From NCBI GenBank assembly GCA_030248065.1, contig JASAMV010005483.1:147443-211442 (forward strand): 64,000 bases of DNA, given 5' to 3'. The notes under the pieces are model-generated. The model ran no database searches, was not told the origin of the DNA, and saw only the letters and a list, made by a program, of their open reading frames with translations. Positions 33,795 through 48,278 of this stretch are shown piece by piece. This DNA is from Rhynchonema sp. JSB1_4. Taxonomy: Eukaryota; Nematoda; Chromadorea; Monhysterida; Xyalidae. Position 1 is the stretch's first letter. Every line of letters starts with the position of its first letter. A program made the translations under genes and the position numbers.

Positions 33795-36700
33795 ATGGAT
33801 AACTGGCTGTCGGGCCTGCGTAACATCCAAGGACAGTTAACCGATTTTACAAAAGAAGTTTTGAACGAAACTGTTGAAGATGTTGAGGATCCGGATGCTG
33901 CGCTGCAGGTCGGCTGGTCTTTGGCTTTCATCAGCTGTTGCCTCCCTCCTTTTCTCGACCGGTTTGGGACGAGTTCTGGTTGACCCGGCGCCGGCGGGAA
34001 CCTAAACCATAGCCAAGCAGTGTTGGAGCTGGGGGGAGTTGGGGGGTAGCCTCCCAGTACAGTAGGTATCCCTCCTCGCCTGGTACAGTAGGTATCATGT
34101 TCCCTCCACAGTAGGTATCCCCCCCCCGATTTTGCCCCAAAAGTGCCAATTTTTGACCAAGATGGCCAAAACTAGTGTAAAATCAGTGGTTTTTACCTAA
34201 TACTACCCAAAATTCGCGCGCTGCGCGCGCAAATACTGCGTTTTCACACGATTCCACACATAATAAAAACATCAAAAATTTTCACCCCAAAACCTAACCC
34301 CCCAAGCCCCCAAACCCCCCCCGTAGATACATAACCCCCCAGGCCGTCGGTTCTGGTACAGTAGGTATCCATCCCCTCTCTCCGAGCCCGGTACAGTAGG
34401 TATCCCCCCAGAGTACCTCCAACACTGTAGCCAAGTAAGCCAAGTACTGATGAAAATGTACTCTCGCGCAAAGCGCGCGATTTTTCGCTTATTTCGAGTG
34501 AAAAATACCAATTTTATACCGTTTTGAGCCAAAAATCGCAACCTACTGTACCAGCCGGGGGACGGCGACCTGCTTATCGTACCAGGATGGAGCGTCAGGT
34601 CAACCTACCTACCTTATCCACTGTACCTAGGGGACCTCCCCCAGCTACAGCAGTGGGCTTAATGTAAAGTACCGATGATTATGGGTTTAATATAAAATCG
34701 CGTTTTCTCAGGTGAAGAATGCGGACAATTTATAAGTTTTATCATAAAACAATCTAGCGCTCACGTAGGGATAGTCTATAACAAGCCTTACGACTGATGA
34801 AAAAATGTTCACCGTTTCACACGAGGCTCTTCCAAATCACAACTTTAGGTTGCGCGCAAGCAGCTCAGTGACTACAAGGAAGCGTACCAGAGTGCAAAGA
34901 AAGAGATCGACGTGCTGAACGCACAGATGGTTGAGTATCAGGAACAGGCGCACGCGAGTGAGTTGCGAATGGAACGGACGCTGGCCGAACATCGCGACGC
35001 AATGCGCGACAAAGACAAACAGCTTCGATCGCTGCATGTTCGTCTCGTCTGATGCTGTTTGCCAAAACCTCTTTCCACTTGTAGTTGTGCGGTCGTTTTC
35101 TGCGACTGCGGTTCGGTTTATTTGGACCTCCACAACCACAGTGCGGTTCCCACGGAAAACAGCTGCAGACCACAGCTGCACTAGTTTGTAGTTGTACCCA
35201 GTGGCGCCGTTGATAATCTACGGTGAAGCAGCTTTTTGTATGTGAAAATTGCACGCACACTCTTTAATGCGGTTTGCACTGCGGTTAAGGTACGTTGTAA
35301 ACTTTTTAAACACATTTGCGCAGTGTTGTTCCGGGAACGGGGTACACGTGACATCTTCCCATGACAGTTTCGAGAGGCATAAGGCTATGAAAAATTAATG
35401 ACGATTTTTTGCTTCCGTTTCTGGAAAAATTCACCTTCGACATGGGCATGGTCGCGATTGTTGATGGGTTCGACGGTTAACTACTGAAATTAAAGTTGCT
35501 CATTTTAGATAAAAATTGCAAAGGAGTAAACGAACCACAACTATAAGACCCAATCCTCTCGGCCGCATGAACTATCTGCGGCGCTTCCTGCTGGGCACCG
35601 ACACTGTACTACGTGTGTAGTGCAGTTCTGAAGGTCCAAGCAAGCAATTGCAAAAGAAATTGGTGCTGCACGCTCGTGCACATTTGTGTGACTCAATTGA
35701 ACACAACCAGAAGAATGATGTTTGGCACATTTGTTTCAGGAGCAACTGGCGTCGCTCAGTGGCGAGCGCGATGACGGTGTTTCGGTGTCAACCGCGCCCG
35801 CCGTGTTTTCTGCATTTTCCAGCAGTCCGCCGTTGTCGCCAGGACAGGTGTGTGTTGCATTGCAGGACGGTCTCGTGTGTAACAAGGTCTTTAGCTGGCG
35901 GGTATATTTCGAGGTTTTTACCTGGGCTGCGATAACTTCCCATATTTTTCCAACGGTGGTGTTTGCAGATCGCTCGTTTTCGAATGAATATTTTTTTGGT
36001 GAAACCGAAACAACACGGTACGGCACAATAGCGCACATTCAACTCAATATCTGCCGCCAACGGGTGTGCCTGATGTATACGTAATGCAGTGGCGGATCCG
36101 CTTTTGACCAAGGGAGGGGCCAAATCCAATGTCATTTTTTTCTAGAGCTTGTTCTATTTTTGAAAAGTTATTTTTATCCGGTGCTTGCTTAGAATTTCGC
36201 GCTTTTACACCAAACATTATACAAAATGTGACAATGCGCGCGCAGCGCGCGAAATTTTGGCACTTTTTACGTGCGCGACATTACATTACAAGCCACATTA
36301 CATTAGAAATATGTGTATACGACGTGCGAAGCGCGCGATTTTTGGACTTTTGAATGTAAGAGAGTGAAAATCCTGCGATTTAGGGGTCGTTTTTCCTTCT
36401 TCCTTCCGAAACGGTGCCCCCTTCAGGGGCCAAATGGACCAAAGGGGGGCCATGGCCCCTGTGGCCCCCTGAATCCGCCCTTGACGTAATGTAATTGTGT
36501 CTCATTGGCAGGACTTCGAGATGCGCCAACTGCGCGACAAGGTCAAACATCTCGAGGCCGAAGTGACACATTGGAAATCTGTAGTTCGTGAAACAGAGGA
36601 CGGTACAGATCTCCAGGAAAAGGTGGGTTGCACACCTTGTACAAAGTACTGCCATTCATCATAAAATCGAAAAAATTTGATCTTGTAATCAGGTTTTTTG

Positions 36701-39700
36701 CAGTTGTGCGACTTGAGCAAACAATTGAGTGAATCGGTGGAACGCCATCAGGACGACATCGCCGCGCTGCAACAGTCGCATTACGATCAGGTGAAGATCG
36801 TGCGCGCCGAATACGATGAACGAATAGCTGCGATGCAACGCGAATTCAAATCGATGACTGCCGTAAGTCGATTAGGCGCTCGCATGAGTCGCGTCATTGC
36901 ATTCGCTTGCCGTGTTGCTTCGCTTAGGCTTTGTTTTCGTTCCTTTGTCGTTGTCAGTGATGAGTTGGTCTCGATGGGCTGTAGATACTGTAGCTAGCTC
37001 ACAGGGTCCACCGGTAGATATGGCGAGCTAACCTGGTCAGCCGTTTTGTTTGGTGTCGTGCATCGGTCCAAAGGCCAAAATTTGCGCTAAGTTGCGCCTC
37101 GAGGCTGGCGTTTTTGTGGGATATTGGATATTTTGGTGGACCATAAAATGGCCATTTTGGTACTAAAAACAACAGTTCGATTGATGACTGGGAGCAGACC
37201 AGGTGTGGTAGATGGGCTTAAGAGGTATGAATGTTTTTGGTAGGCAGCTGACCCCAGTTTGTGAGATAACTACACTGGTCAGTGCTATTACTAATCAATG
37301 TTATTAGCCGCCTCCGCTTTGGGCTGATGATGATTTTGACTGATGACAGCTGCGAACTGTATGCCGTGCCATTGTTGCAGTTGCTATTGTTTGTGCTTAC
37401 GGCTTAATCTAGACTGTTTTTCGTACATTGGTGGCTGAAGTGGCGGTAAATTGGAGGTAGCGGCATTCTCTTCATTCATTCATTCGCATGCGAGACTTGA
37501 TAGATGCACATGCAACTTATTATTCTGGGTTGCTATTTGGTCCGTTCACCTCACAAACGTCAGCTTCAAGTAATCACTGCCACATTCTGTGTTCTGTCTG
37601 ACACGCCCTCTTTGGGCGACACACTATGCAAACCGTTTTCCGAATCCCACCAAATATGTTGAAACGTGATCATGATGACAGTGTAGTGCCGTGAGTTGTA
37701 TTGCAGCAGTTCACGCAGTGTTCGCCGCCACCAATGCACGAAAGATGGCCGTCCGTTGTACTTTTGTCCAAGCGGCGTGTAAGTGTGTCGTTTGGTGCAC
37801 TTTCTACACACTTTACAGCATCGCCTTGATATTTAGGACCTCAAAGTGTGGCAGTGGGTCAGTTTTGCTTGCCCGTTGGTTGTGCGACCCCGGCTGTTTC
37901 ATGTTTAACAATTGTTGTGTAACTACAACCCTGCCCTACTGCTGCATGCAAGCTTTCTCCTTTGCTATTCCGCACAGTGTATCGCATATGGTCACCTAGT
38001 CACACGGAAACCAACTAAAAAAAGTCAAATTGCTGAAACATGGATTTGAAAAACCAAATCCCATGTTCCCATGGTTTGACTTTTTTGGGATCTTTGTTTT
38101 TGGTGAAGGAAGACCTACGTGCTCTCTTGGGTGACGCTAAGCATTATCAAATTGGTGCGAGTGAACTAAACACAACACAACTCGCCTCAGACTTCAGTGA
38201 GCGAGGTTTACAGGTAGACGCGGGTTTAACTAAGGCTTCCTCTGGCTACACTGTGACCGAGACCCGGGGGGAGGGCGAGTTGTCCTGGTGCCCCAAATGA
38301 AACATCACATGCAATACAGGGTGCCGAGCACGATTCGTCACTTACGTCACAATCGTCGTCAACCGTACTCGAACAACAACCAGCTGTTTTGGCAACCAAG
38401 GTGGGCAGCACAAATTTTTTGTTGTGAAATGTTCTAATCGCCCCGTCAAATGTGCGACACAAAAATAATTTGTGTCTTAATACTGGGGTACAACATGTGT
38501 CAGTGTTGTTTGACAGACGGACGACACCTCGGACGCGGGATGGAGTGATTGGGGTGATCAGGTATCGGCGTCTGCATCGTCCTCCTATCACACGTCGACC
38601 GGCGATCCACATTCACAGATAGAATTGCTCAATCGAAAGGTTCGTGCCCAAAGATCACATTCTCTTGACCACGAATCGCAATCAGAGCGCGTTTCTGTCA
38701 CTTGCAAAGTCAAGCAGTTGTGCTTCAATCGCTTCCACATCAAGCGTTTCTGACCGTCATATCTTTCTATTGTTTAATCTCAGAGCGACGAGTTTGCGGC
38801 CGAGCGTGCACAGTTGTTGGCGCAGATCCAGCAATTGACGGCCAAGATGCAGTCAATGTCCGACCAAGACCAGGACCAACGCGTGCGTAATCTCGAAATC
38901 GAAGTCGAAACGTTGACTGCCAATATTGACCAGTTGGATGCCGAACATGAACACGCCATTGATCAGGTCATTTTTTGCGTTGTTTTACTTCAACTATAAG
39001 TGGTGGAACTGAAATTTTTAGCAACTAAACCAACAAAATATGAAATGAGGTGCAATTTGTATTTTGACTTTTTTAACACTGTTTCCACCGGCAATTTTTA
39101 CGTTTTCCCTGTGACACAAACTTCTAAAGGCACATTGTGATTTGTGCCTGTGCGCGGTGAATTTTGAAAAGGTTCTGACCACTCTGCGGTTTCAAAACAA
39201 CAGCTAGTTTCACTTGAATCCATGTAACAAAATCCATTTTTTGTTCCTTATTAGTGATATTGAGCTGTATTTGCAGTTGCTCAAATCGAAGAACGAACTC
39301 AAGAGCCAATTGGATGATTTGATGGGCGCACACAACGAGTTGGTGAAGTCGAAAGAAGACAGCGAGAAACGTCTGGCTCAGTATCGTGCCGAAAACCAGG
39401 AGCTGACCGACGCGTATAATGATCTGAACGATGAGTTTGAGAATCACAAGAAAGAGGCCGGCTCGGTGGTCAGTGCAAATCGCGAACTGCAAGCTCAGAT
39501 GGGTAAGGGCAAGTGACTGAATCTTATCAATCAGACGGACTATTGCCGCCCGTCGCTTGTTTAAATCAGTGACCTGCGCCAGGGCACGGTCCACAGAAAT
39601 CGATTTCTGTGGACCGGACCCTGATCCCGTTACGACATGCTTTGTAATTGTAAATTGCGTCTTTTTGCGCGGTTTTTGAGTCTGGAATACCAATCGTGCT

Positions 39701-42700
39701 TTTATTGTCGACAATGACCGTAAGTGCCAATGTCTGTGTGCGCAGATGCCCTGAACAACAGCGTGATAGAAGCGGACGAAACATTCGAGCAAATGAAACT
39801 GACGATGGCGTCGCACGAACGGACATTGGACGAAATGAATGGCACATTACAGCAATTGAAGGCGCACAACGAACAGCTGAAGGCAGACAAATATGTGCTA
39901 GAGATGAACTTGGACAAGGTTTGTCTTTGTGCATTGCATTTTATGTTTCTGGCAAGCGGATCAGCCAAGAATATCGTATGGTTAAAATACCAACAAATCT
40001 AGCAAACCCCCTGAGACACGGTTATGTTCACACGCCGATTCAGCTGACATCCGAACTTGCGTCGGTGAATGATGACGGTGAGAGTGCAGTTGTGCGCGAC
40101 ATCAAACACAAATTGGACGAGCACGAACAAGCGTTGCAGGTGTTGCGCGAAGAAAATGGCGTGTTGAAGGAGGAGAAACGGCAATTAATGGAAAAGGTTG
40201 GGCCGTTTTGCTGGCAATTACAGGGGCTGAGCATTGGGTCTCATTGGTGCGCCAAATGCTAGGGTCAATTGTACTGTAGTTTTTTTTGTATTTTTCGTGA
40301 AAGAAGCAATCAGGTTCAAAAATGGGGGTGCACTAGAATTGTTAAGGCCCAGCGCCATCCCAAATAGTGGACAGTATTTGTGTAATGCAGCTGTGCACCC
40401 AACCCAAGTGTAATCTAGGTGGAAGTAGTTGTCTGTCAGTTTCATTGAGAATCCCAGATGCTAGGACCACATTCGATTCCTAGGCAATGGCCCGAACCCC
40501 AACGTTGCAGTTGAGAACGTTCTCGTCAATCGAGCCGTCGGAGAGCAAGGAGAGCGAAGCAACACAAGCCAGTGATTATGAGGACAGTTTGGAGGAGTTG
40601 GGATTGAGATTGAGCTCGTTGCAGCAGGACTACGATCGATTGAAGGATGAGAATGTGACGCTGCAGCACACCGCTGAACAGGTGTGTTTGTCGCGTGATA
40701 AATATGGCAGTTTTCTTGCTTTGGACGTCACTCCTTACCAACCACAACGTAGTGATTCTTACCATGTGATGTGCAGGGGATGCGGTGAGCTAAAATATGC
40801 GCTGTCTTGGGATTCGAACATATTGGGCCGCATATCAAGTTTTTTTCGGACGCGTATGTCCATTTTTAGTCAGCCCGCGTTGGAGCAACCAAAAAGTAGT
40901 CACCCGACGCCGCACCAGCGTATTATAAATAACTTTTACACTGGTCAAATGAGTTCATCTACAAAATACGGCCAAACAAAAAATGGGCAGTCGCGTCTGG
41001 GCAAAATTTGAAATCCTCGATTTACGTCGTTGTCCGGTGAGGGACGTGGATAGAGTTCGTTTCTATTGTTTTTACAGCTTTCGGATGAGCTGAGTTCTCT
41101 GGGCGCGAGTGTGTCAACAGCAGGCAGCAAGTCGACAACGTCATCGAAAAGTCAAGAGACGCAGGCGAGCGAGTCGTGTTGCAGCATTCACGCGTCACCC
41201 AAACGTCAGCAACACCAACAGACCATGACTCAATTAACCGACTGCGAATCAGAACAAAATGAAGAGGATCAAGTTGTCCAATCGCCAAGTCAAGATCTGC
41301 AGCTGGAACGCGATGCCCTGAAAATCAAGGTGGACGAACTCGAGACCTACGTGCAACGATATCGATCGGTGGTGGGCAACGAGGCTGCGAAGATCGTCGA
41401 AATGCGGTCGCCCAGTGGTCGGTGGATGTTTTGCGGTTTGGCACTTTTCACGGCCCTGGCAAACCTCAACATTGGGGCCGGTCACGTCATCTGATTGATG
41501 AGAATGCCTGGAGGTTTTCCAGAATTCGAACCTTCAACCAGCACTCTAAAGAAATATCCTGTCATGTGATGACACGCAAGCCGCGATGTTGATGTTTGCC
41601 TTGGCTGTTTTTGTTTTTGTTGTTGTTACACTTGATACTGTTCGATTAGCATGAGCTTGAGCCAAACCGTTTAGCAAAACAAGCGCTAAGCCCGTTGTTC
41701 TGTTCATGAGCTGCGCATGACACATTGTTGTGCAGGTTCGTCTGGCTCGTCGTCGTCGCATGAGTCCAACGGCGGCTGGGACAAATTGCCCGAATTGTTG
41801 CCGGACTCGCCCGAAATGGCCGTGAAATTGCACGAACTCGGTGCCACTGCTGTCGGTCAAGCTTGTTCATCCACCACTACAATCGTACAACAACAACCAC
41901 ACGAGTCGGCCAGTCAGATTGAGTTGCAATTGACCGAAGCGTTGGCAGCATTGACGGAGAAAACCGAGGAATGCGAACAGATGGCAAAGAAATTGGTGGC
42001 CAGAAAACAGGACTTGGAGGTTTGTCTAGCTGATCTATTGCAATGGAAATGAATTTTCGATTGCGTGAAAGCACCCTGTTGTGGGTTGCGCTTTTTGGTG
42101 ACTATTGTTTGGTGTTTGTTGACAGGAACGCGAGGAGTTGCTGCAACAAGCGTTCACCGAGCTCAAGGGTCTCGAATGTCAGCTGGCGGAAAGTCGCGAA
42201 CGTGAACAGAATCTGAAGGCCAACGTGCAACGATTGACCATCGATACCGGCAGACAGCACGAACAGATTGCTGCACTCAAGGCGCAGCTGGAACAGGTAT
42301 GCACGCTGGCTGTCAATAAAGTAACAGCAGTGACTTCTCCCGCCTGGGTAAGTTTTCGCAGACGGATGAGGTCCCAGGCCGAGCATTTGCACTGCCACGT
42401 TGCTGTGCCTTCCTGTGAGACTCCGATAAGGCTTGCACACACGTGGGGGCACTTCTTGAAATGGTTAGAATTATTGTCACAGTTCATATTTCAACCTGCG
42501 TAAAAGCTGTTCAGTGATGCGTATTAAATAGGTTTTGACGCAAAGTCTGATTTCGAAATCTGAGTTGCAATGTAACCAGCAAAGTTCAAAGTATCTGTAA
42601 ACTGGAAAACTGATAGAACGTGCACGTCGGGGTAAGTGGTATCCCATAAGGACCGGCAATAGATAATTGACAGCAACAATACATGTGTGAGGAGACCGAG

Positions 42701-45700
42701 ACTGCACATTATTGCATTGTGTTTGTGTTTTTAGGCAGCCGAACGCGAGCAGGAATTGTTGTTGACTCACGACAGCGAGGAGGAGGACAAGGAAATGATG
42801 TTGGCCAATATGAGCACAGACAAACAACGACTCACCGATGAACTGATTGAATTGCAACGCGAATACGATCGCAAGATCGCCGAATGCAGCGAACACCAGC
42901 AGACGGTCGAGTACCTGAGCGAACAACTGCAGGAACATTCGACATTCACTGATGGTTCACAGATCGACCAAATTAAACTTAAACTCGACACGGCCGAAGC
43001 GAAAGTGTTGGAAATGCAGCGTGAGGCTGAGCGCCAGACCGAGACAGTCGTTGACACACAGAGGGCGTTGGACGCATTGCGACACGAGATGGCCGCGAAA
43101 ATGGCCGAATTCGACACCATTCAAGTGCGTGTATTGTCATGTTCGGATGAGATTACAAGCAAGCACAATGTGAACATTGTTGCAGAGCGAAAAAGAGCAG
43201 CTGGTAATTTTGGTGAACGAGAAACACGAGGAGTCGGTGAGGTTTCACAGCGAGGTGCAACGAGTGACCGCGCTACTGGCGGACGTACAGACGAAACTGC
43301 AAGTGGCCAATCGAAAACTGCACGATTTGCAAGTCAAATACGATGTTCGTGATTGTTCAGCTCGGCTGCTCGAAAAATTTCCGAATGTGTTTGATTAGAA
43401 ATATTGCCAACGAACCATCTACAAGCCGGGATCGATGTTCTCAAGTCACAATTACTGCCCTATTCGTGTTGCAGGAAATTGAAGCGAGCACACCTGTGCA
43501 AGCCGATCTGGATCACGCGCAAATGGATGAATTGCGAGCGCAGAATGATCGATTGACGGCTGAATTGAACGAAGTCGGTTGTTGGGTTGCGTTTTGGGGA
43601 GGTGGATTTTGATGGATCTCTGATGACCGCCCCCATGTCTTCTTCGGTAAACAGAGCAGCGACACCGTAGACGGGGCCTCACTCGGCAGAGCAATCGTTT
43701 GTATTTGATATTGTTTGATGCGAAAACAATAATTTGGATTGCAGTCTCATCAACAACATTCCATTGTCGCTCAACAACTGGCCAAGTTGCAAGAGTTCGA
43801 GCAAAGCGTCGAACATTATCAAGCGCAACTCGCCGGCGAATTACAGGTGAGATTTGTGCATTGGGGCGTCGAACGGCGGTATTATTGCCATTTTAATTCA
43901 AGTGGATGTGAGAATGTCTTTCAACGTCTTTGATTTTCAGGCCGAACGTGCGCGCAACGCCCAACTCGTCGTGTTGCACCAAACGGCTGATGAGCAGCGT
44001 GTCAAGTCGGACCGTGAACTCGAACGTTTGCGTCTGCATCTGGTCCAGGTTCGGATTTTGCGCGCATTTTCTTTATTTTTCTATTTCGTTTTTTATATTC
44101 TCCTGAATCCTAAACAACGGTTGAAAGAACCATTTGCAATCAACGCGAACCGAGTTGAATCCGACTTGCAGCTGGAAGACAACTACACTCGTGAAGCCGT
44201 GGCAGCAGAAGAACGTGAGACATCACTGAGGGACAAACTAATGGCTGCAGAAACGTTGATCGAGACAAACACGCAGTCGATGGGACAGTCGCAGGCTGAA
44301 TTGCAGGTTCGTAGCTCTTTTTTCTAATTTTTCCCTTTCACAATCAGTGAAAAATATCGCATTATCGGGCACATTGCAGGAGCAGCTGAGTGACGTGCGT
44401 GTACAACTCAAATCACTGGCATCACAACGTGACCAGGCCGTGCTGCAGCTGTCCAGCGCGCAGGAGGAGAAAGAGAAACTCGAAAAATCGTTGGCCAGAT
44501 TGCAGGCGAGTTGGCGGGCTCATGTTTTCATGTGTTTTGTAATGTCGGTTGGCTGGTGAGCTTGGAATAGTTTTCGGTTGGGATATTAGATGACGCATAA
44601 ATGGTAAAACAATATGTGCACGTTGGATGTTTCGCACTTGTTCAGCTTGATTTGCCTTCATCCTATTTGGAATTAATTGGTAGATTGTGCAGGCGTATTT
44701 GGAAGAGAGATCTACCCGCAGTTTCGTCTTCGTGCGCGTGCATAACCAAATGATTGCGTCATTTGCAGCTGGTGGTTCAACAAATACAGCAGGAACAGGA
44801 CGCAGACGTAGACGAACAAGTGTGCACATTGAAACACACGTTGCAGTTGCAAACAACCAAGGCTGACGTGAGTTTGGCGCCGTACTTTGATAGAAGATAG
44901 CAGAATTGTTTGATGCCAATAAACAGGCAAAAAAGTCACTAAACAAAGGAGTGCACGTGATTTTGCAGTTGTTGCAATCGGAGTTGAAGGCATTGAATCA
45001 GGAACTGACAGCGTGTCGTGCGACAAGCAGTCAGACGCAGGAAGAGGTCAAAAATGTCAGATCGTTGTTGGAACGACGGGAAAATGAACTGATACAGGTC
45101 GGTCGAACACGTGTGTGCGCTTGTGTCGATCAGTCTTCTTGGTAAACTGTAAACTGGCCTAGATCTGCATAAAGTAACTTACATGACACCAGGGTGGTGA
45201 ATGGGCATCGGAATCTGAAGGTCTACCACACCTACGTCCGATCTGTGGTGGTGAAACATTATTTTGCTTGTGGTTTGTGTTCACGGTATGCATTGTGTCA
45301 GCACAATTGCCAATCTTGCTCCCAAACCGCAGCAATGCGAATAAACTGAAGATCAATGATCATCTGTGTGGTTTGCAGGCTGAACAAGAGCTGGCCGAGC
45401 TGCGCAATCGTGAACAACGGGCGCCCGCCGGTGCCGGAGCGGTCAACTCAAACGTACGTACCTTGTATTTACCTTCTTTCTTGGTCAAAAGAAAGCTTGG
45501 AGCAAATATTTTTTCCTTTTGAATGTATCAGTCATCGGTCGTCAAGGTGGCTCGGTATTGCATATGCTTTCGTAGCTACTGTTTCTATCACGCATTCTCT
45601 GTTTAACTTCGTTGGACGACGTAGAACTTTTGTACTTGCTCGCGGATGTACCGTCTAATTGTGTGCATCACGATGTTCAGCTTGTCGACAAGGAACTGTT

Positions 45701-46848
45701 GCGCAATCTGATGCTCGGTTATTTCACGGCGCCCGATGACAAGAAGAAGGACGTGGCACTGTTGCTCGCATCGATATTATCGTTCACCAAAGAGGTCGGT
45801 TGGACATCAGAGCAATTGCTCGGACCACTCGGACAATCAGACAACAATTACCACCCGGACTTTGCGTCGGTCAACAGAACGTTTTGATTTTTTTCGTTCT
45901 ATGTGTCGCTCTGTGACACATCAACCATGCGTGTAGCGTGTCTAATGTATAATACTGGTGTAGTTTTGAAACTGGGCGATGATAGTGGCATCAGTACGTA
46001 CATACTGTATATGGTATCGCCAATCTAAGAAAGGTCACGTTCCCAAATTCTCTCAGATCACCAAGTTGTCATGGCGTACTTGGTGTTTGGCCATAATGAG
46101 TCAATATTTGCTCAAGTGTCATTCAGGACATGAAGCGTCTGGACGGTTCATACCAAACTGGTTGGCTGTCGTTCCTGTCGTCACGCACTGGGGCCACGCC
46201 CGCTCACTCAATCACTGAACAGTTTATTCAGGTTGGTACTGCTGCTGCCCCTGCATTCTCCATTTTGTCGTTGGCCCAAGTTGTGGTTGGCCGTTTTTTT
46301 TCTGTGCACAAGCAGTCACACCTGTTTGCAGTTTCTGGAAAGCGAGTCCAACAAGACCGAACAGACGCGACGCACCGGCACTGGCCCGCCATTGCCCATC
46401 ATCGCTGAACATTCGGTGAGTTTCGGCCCAACCACTTGTGTTGCGCATGAACATACACCGTGGGTTGGGGAACAGAGATGGGAAATGTATTTGTCTCGAC
46501 ACCAAGCCCACTGGTCGTTAAACTTTTAGAATGCACTCTTCATGATCGTTTGTAATGCGCACTGCTGCCATTGAGTGATAGGTGGGGCTGGGGGCATGTC
46601 GTTGGCCGATTGGCGAGAAAATTGTTTTTTACTGTGGTACATGATTTACCAGAAGGGAATGTTGGACAAGGAATAATTACTGTAATTGAAGTGTCTATCT
46701 TCAGCCGGGTTCACGTGCCTCGTCTCGTGCATCTTCGGTCACTCACCAGCCAACTGGTGGACTCAAGTTCGACCTTCCCTCATTTGACAACCCGCATCCC
46801 GGCGGCAGCAGCACTGGTGACTTTTTGCGCGAGGCGTTACAGGATTAG
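33795..46848 (+). CDS. TRIP11: Golgin GMAP-210 (TRIP11 homologue), complete
   Basis: Thirty in-phase exons give about 1519 aa. Starts/ends: 33795/33908, 34849/35037, 35740/35847, 36512/36622, 36704/36862, 38109/38213 (probable), 38320/38400, 38517/38639, 38784/38966, 39277/39502, 39746/39918, 40044/40196, 40511/40681, 41078/41417, 41736/42019, 42126/42296, 42735/43124, 43186/43344, 43475/43573, 43745/43846, 43941/44048, 44172/44306, 44380/44505, 44769/44867, 44969/45097, 45379/45453, 45681/45794, 46127/46231, 46332/46415, 46705/46848. GMAP-210 is a cis-Golgi tether. The N terminus (WLSGLRNIQGQL, then FTKEVLNE) matches its amphipathic curvature-sensing ALPS helix. Long coiled coils follow, broken by Ser-rich linkers with WSDWGDQ. 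The exon at 45681 (LVDKELLRNLMLGYF, then SILSF) is the GRAB domain that binds ARF1. One intron uses a GC donor (44506). Introns 1 and 3 carry MITEs. Confidence 0.9.
34018..34427. mobile_element. hAT-type MITE, end CAGTGTTGGAG, in GMAP-210 intron 1
   Basis: The ends CAGTGTTGGAGCT and GTACCTCCAACACTG are inverted. The perfect 8-bp duplication is TAGCCAAG (34010-34017, 34428-34435). The word GGTACAGTAGGTATCC lies in the same orientation at both sides. The core hairpin is GCGCGCTGCGCGCGC. It is the same family as 26803-27756, without the nested insert. Confidence 0.88.
36087..36483. mobile_element. hAT-type MITE, end CAGTGGCGGATCC, in GMAP-210 intron 3
   Basis: The left end CAGTGGCGGATCCGC is mirrored by GAATCCGCCCTTG. 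The perfect 8-bp duplication is ACGTAATG (36079-36086, 36484-36491). The GGGGCC-rich right part and two GCGCGC hairpins (36235, 36325) resemble the cores of other families, but no word array is visible. Ends of the CAGNGGCGGATC type are known from hAT MITEs in many animals. Confidence 0.85.
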
Positions 46849-47684
46849 GGCTCTATTTTTGGTTACTGAACTTTGAGGAGATAGTGGTATTAGTATAGCT
46901 CGCGCCTTGTCGTATTAATAATTTGACGAACGGAAGCTTAATTCCAGGTTAAAAAACCAGCAGCCGGCACGAGCTATGCCAGTACAGACTGAATTACCCT
47001 TTGTGGTGTTGTTGTGCAAAACCATGCAGTTCAATATTGTTGCCTTAAATGTAATAACTGTGATAACTACAGAAATGTTGTGTTAGTGCCCTGAATTAAC
47101 TGCTTTTCTCACTAACGCAGGGCAGGAATTTGCCGAAATCCCATAAAAGAAATTTGATTTATCTGTATTCCATATCGGCATGGTGCAGTTTTTGTTTTCA
47201 GTTGCTATCATCTTGATGTCTTTTTACCGCTGTGTTATGCAGGCAAAGCCATGTTTATAAAGATGTTCGTGTGATTCTTTTGTTGCTTGAACTTGTTGTA
47301 GTTTTCGTCTGTTTGTGTATTGATCTTGATTTCATTTGAATTGCCTGGTGGCATCGTCTTGTTTGCATTTGCAAAAGCGCTTCCTAATGGTGAAAGGTTA
47401 GGTTGAAATGAGGATTGTTTATTTATATTGATGTGAATTCTTTTACCGAAGTACATTTTCACATGGAAAAATTATTAAATGCTTCTGATTCTCATGGTAA
47501 CTGCTGTGGCCGGTGTAATATTTTTCGGGGAAGCTTTGGTACTGCATGCCGTGTACTATTTATTAATTACTGTGTTTTGTGCTCGATGCAACTGCAAAAA
47601 TCTATTTCAAGAAATGATGAATATATTTATTCAATATTGATTGTTTTTATTACTGTACGATGAGCAGTCGGAATAAATATAATA
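46849..47684. other. Spacer between convergent genes
   Basis: It lies between the GMAP-210 stop (+) and the stop of the methyltransferase-like gene (-). It is AT-rich with no convincing exon, RNA gene or repeat end, and presumably holds the 3' untranslated regions of both. Confidence 0.45.
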
Positions 47685-48278
47685 TTATACATCATGAAGT
47701 TTTCGTAGCACATAGTTAACGGTTCGTATCTGGTGCACTTTGGTGGTACTGAATCCATAATGTTCTTTGGTGACATATGGAGGTAATACGTATTCAGCCA
47801 AACACTCAACGACCAAATCTCGGTCCAAATGTTGCAGCCCATGGCGACCTGGGTCACCGACCAAAACGTTGAGGTCCGGTTGCTGGTCAAAAGACCTGAT
47901 CAACCACGAACACAGCGTCTGCGCGAATGCACTGTCGTAGAATAGATCACCGATCAGCACCACGTCGATATTCTGTATTATGATGTATTGACAAGATGCT
48001 GGGCTCTGACAGCTTCCTGCGGAAACGCACCTTTTTGCTGATATCAACGCTCTGACCAATTAGGTCCGTCTCATCAAAGCACACGTTGTTCTGGTCAATG
48101 GAATTTTTCCGCAAGTTGATTGCTGTGGCCAGCAGCGCATCTGAACGGTGATTTCTTGTACTTTTTCGAAAGCGGATGCAATGTGTTGAGAACGGCCTAC
48201 TCTTGTCAATGTCATTTGCAATGATGAATCGTGCACCGACTTTGAGTCCAGCAATTACGCCCGCACCACACCCACAAC

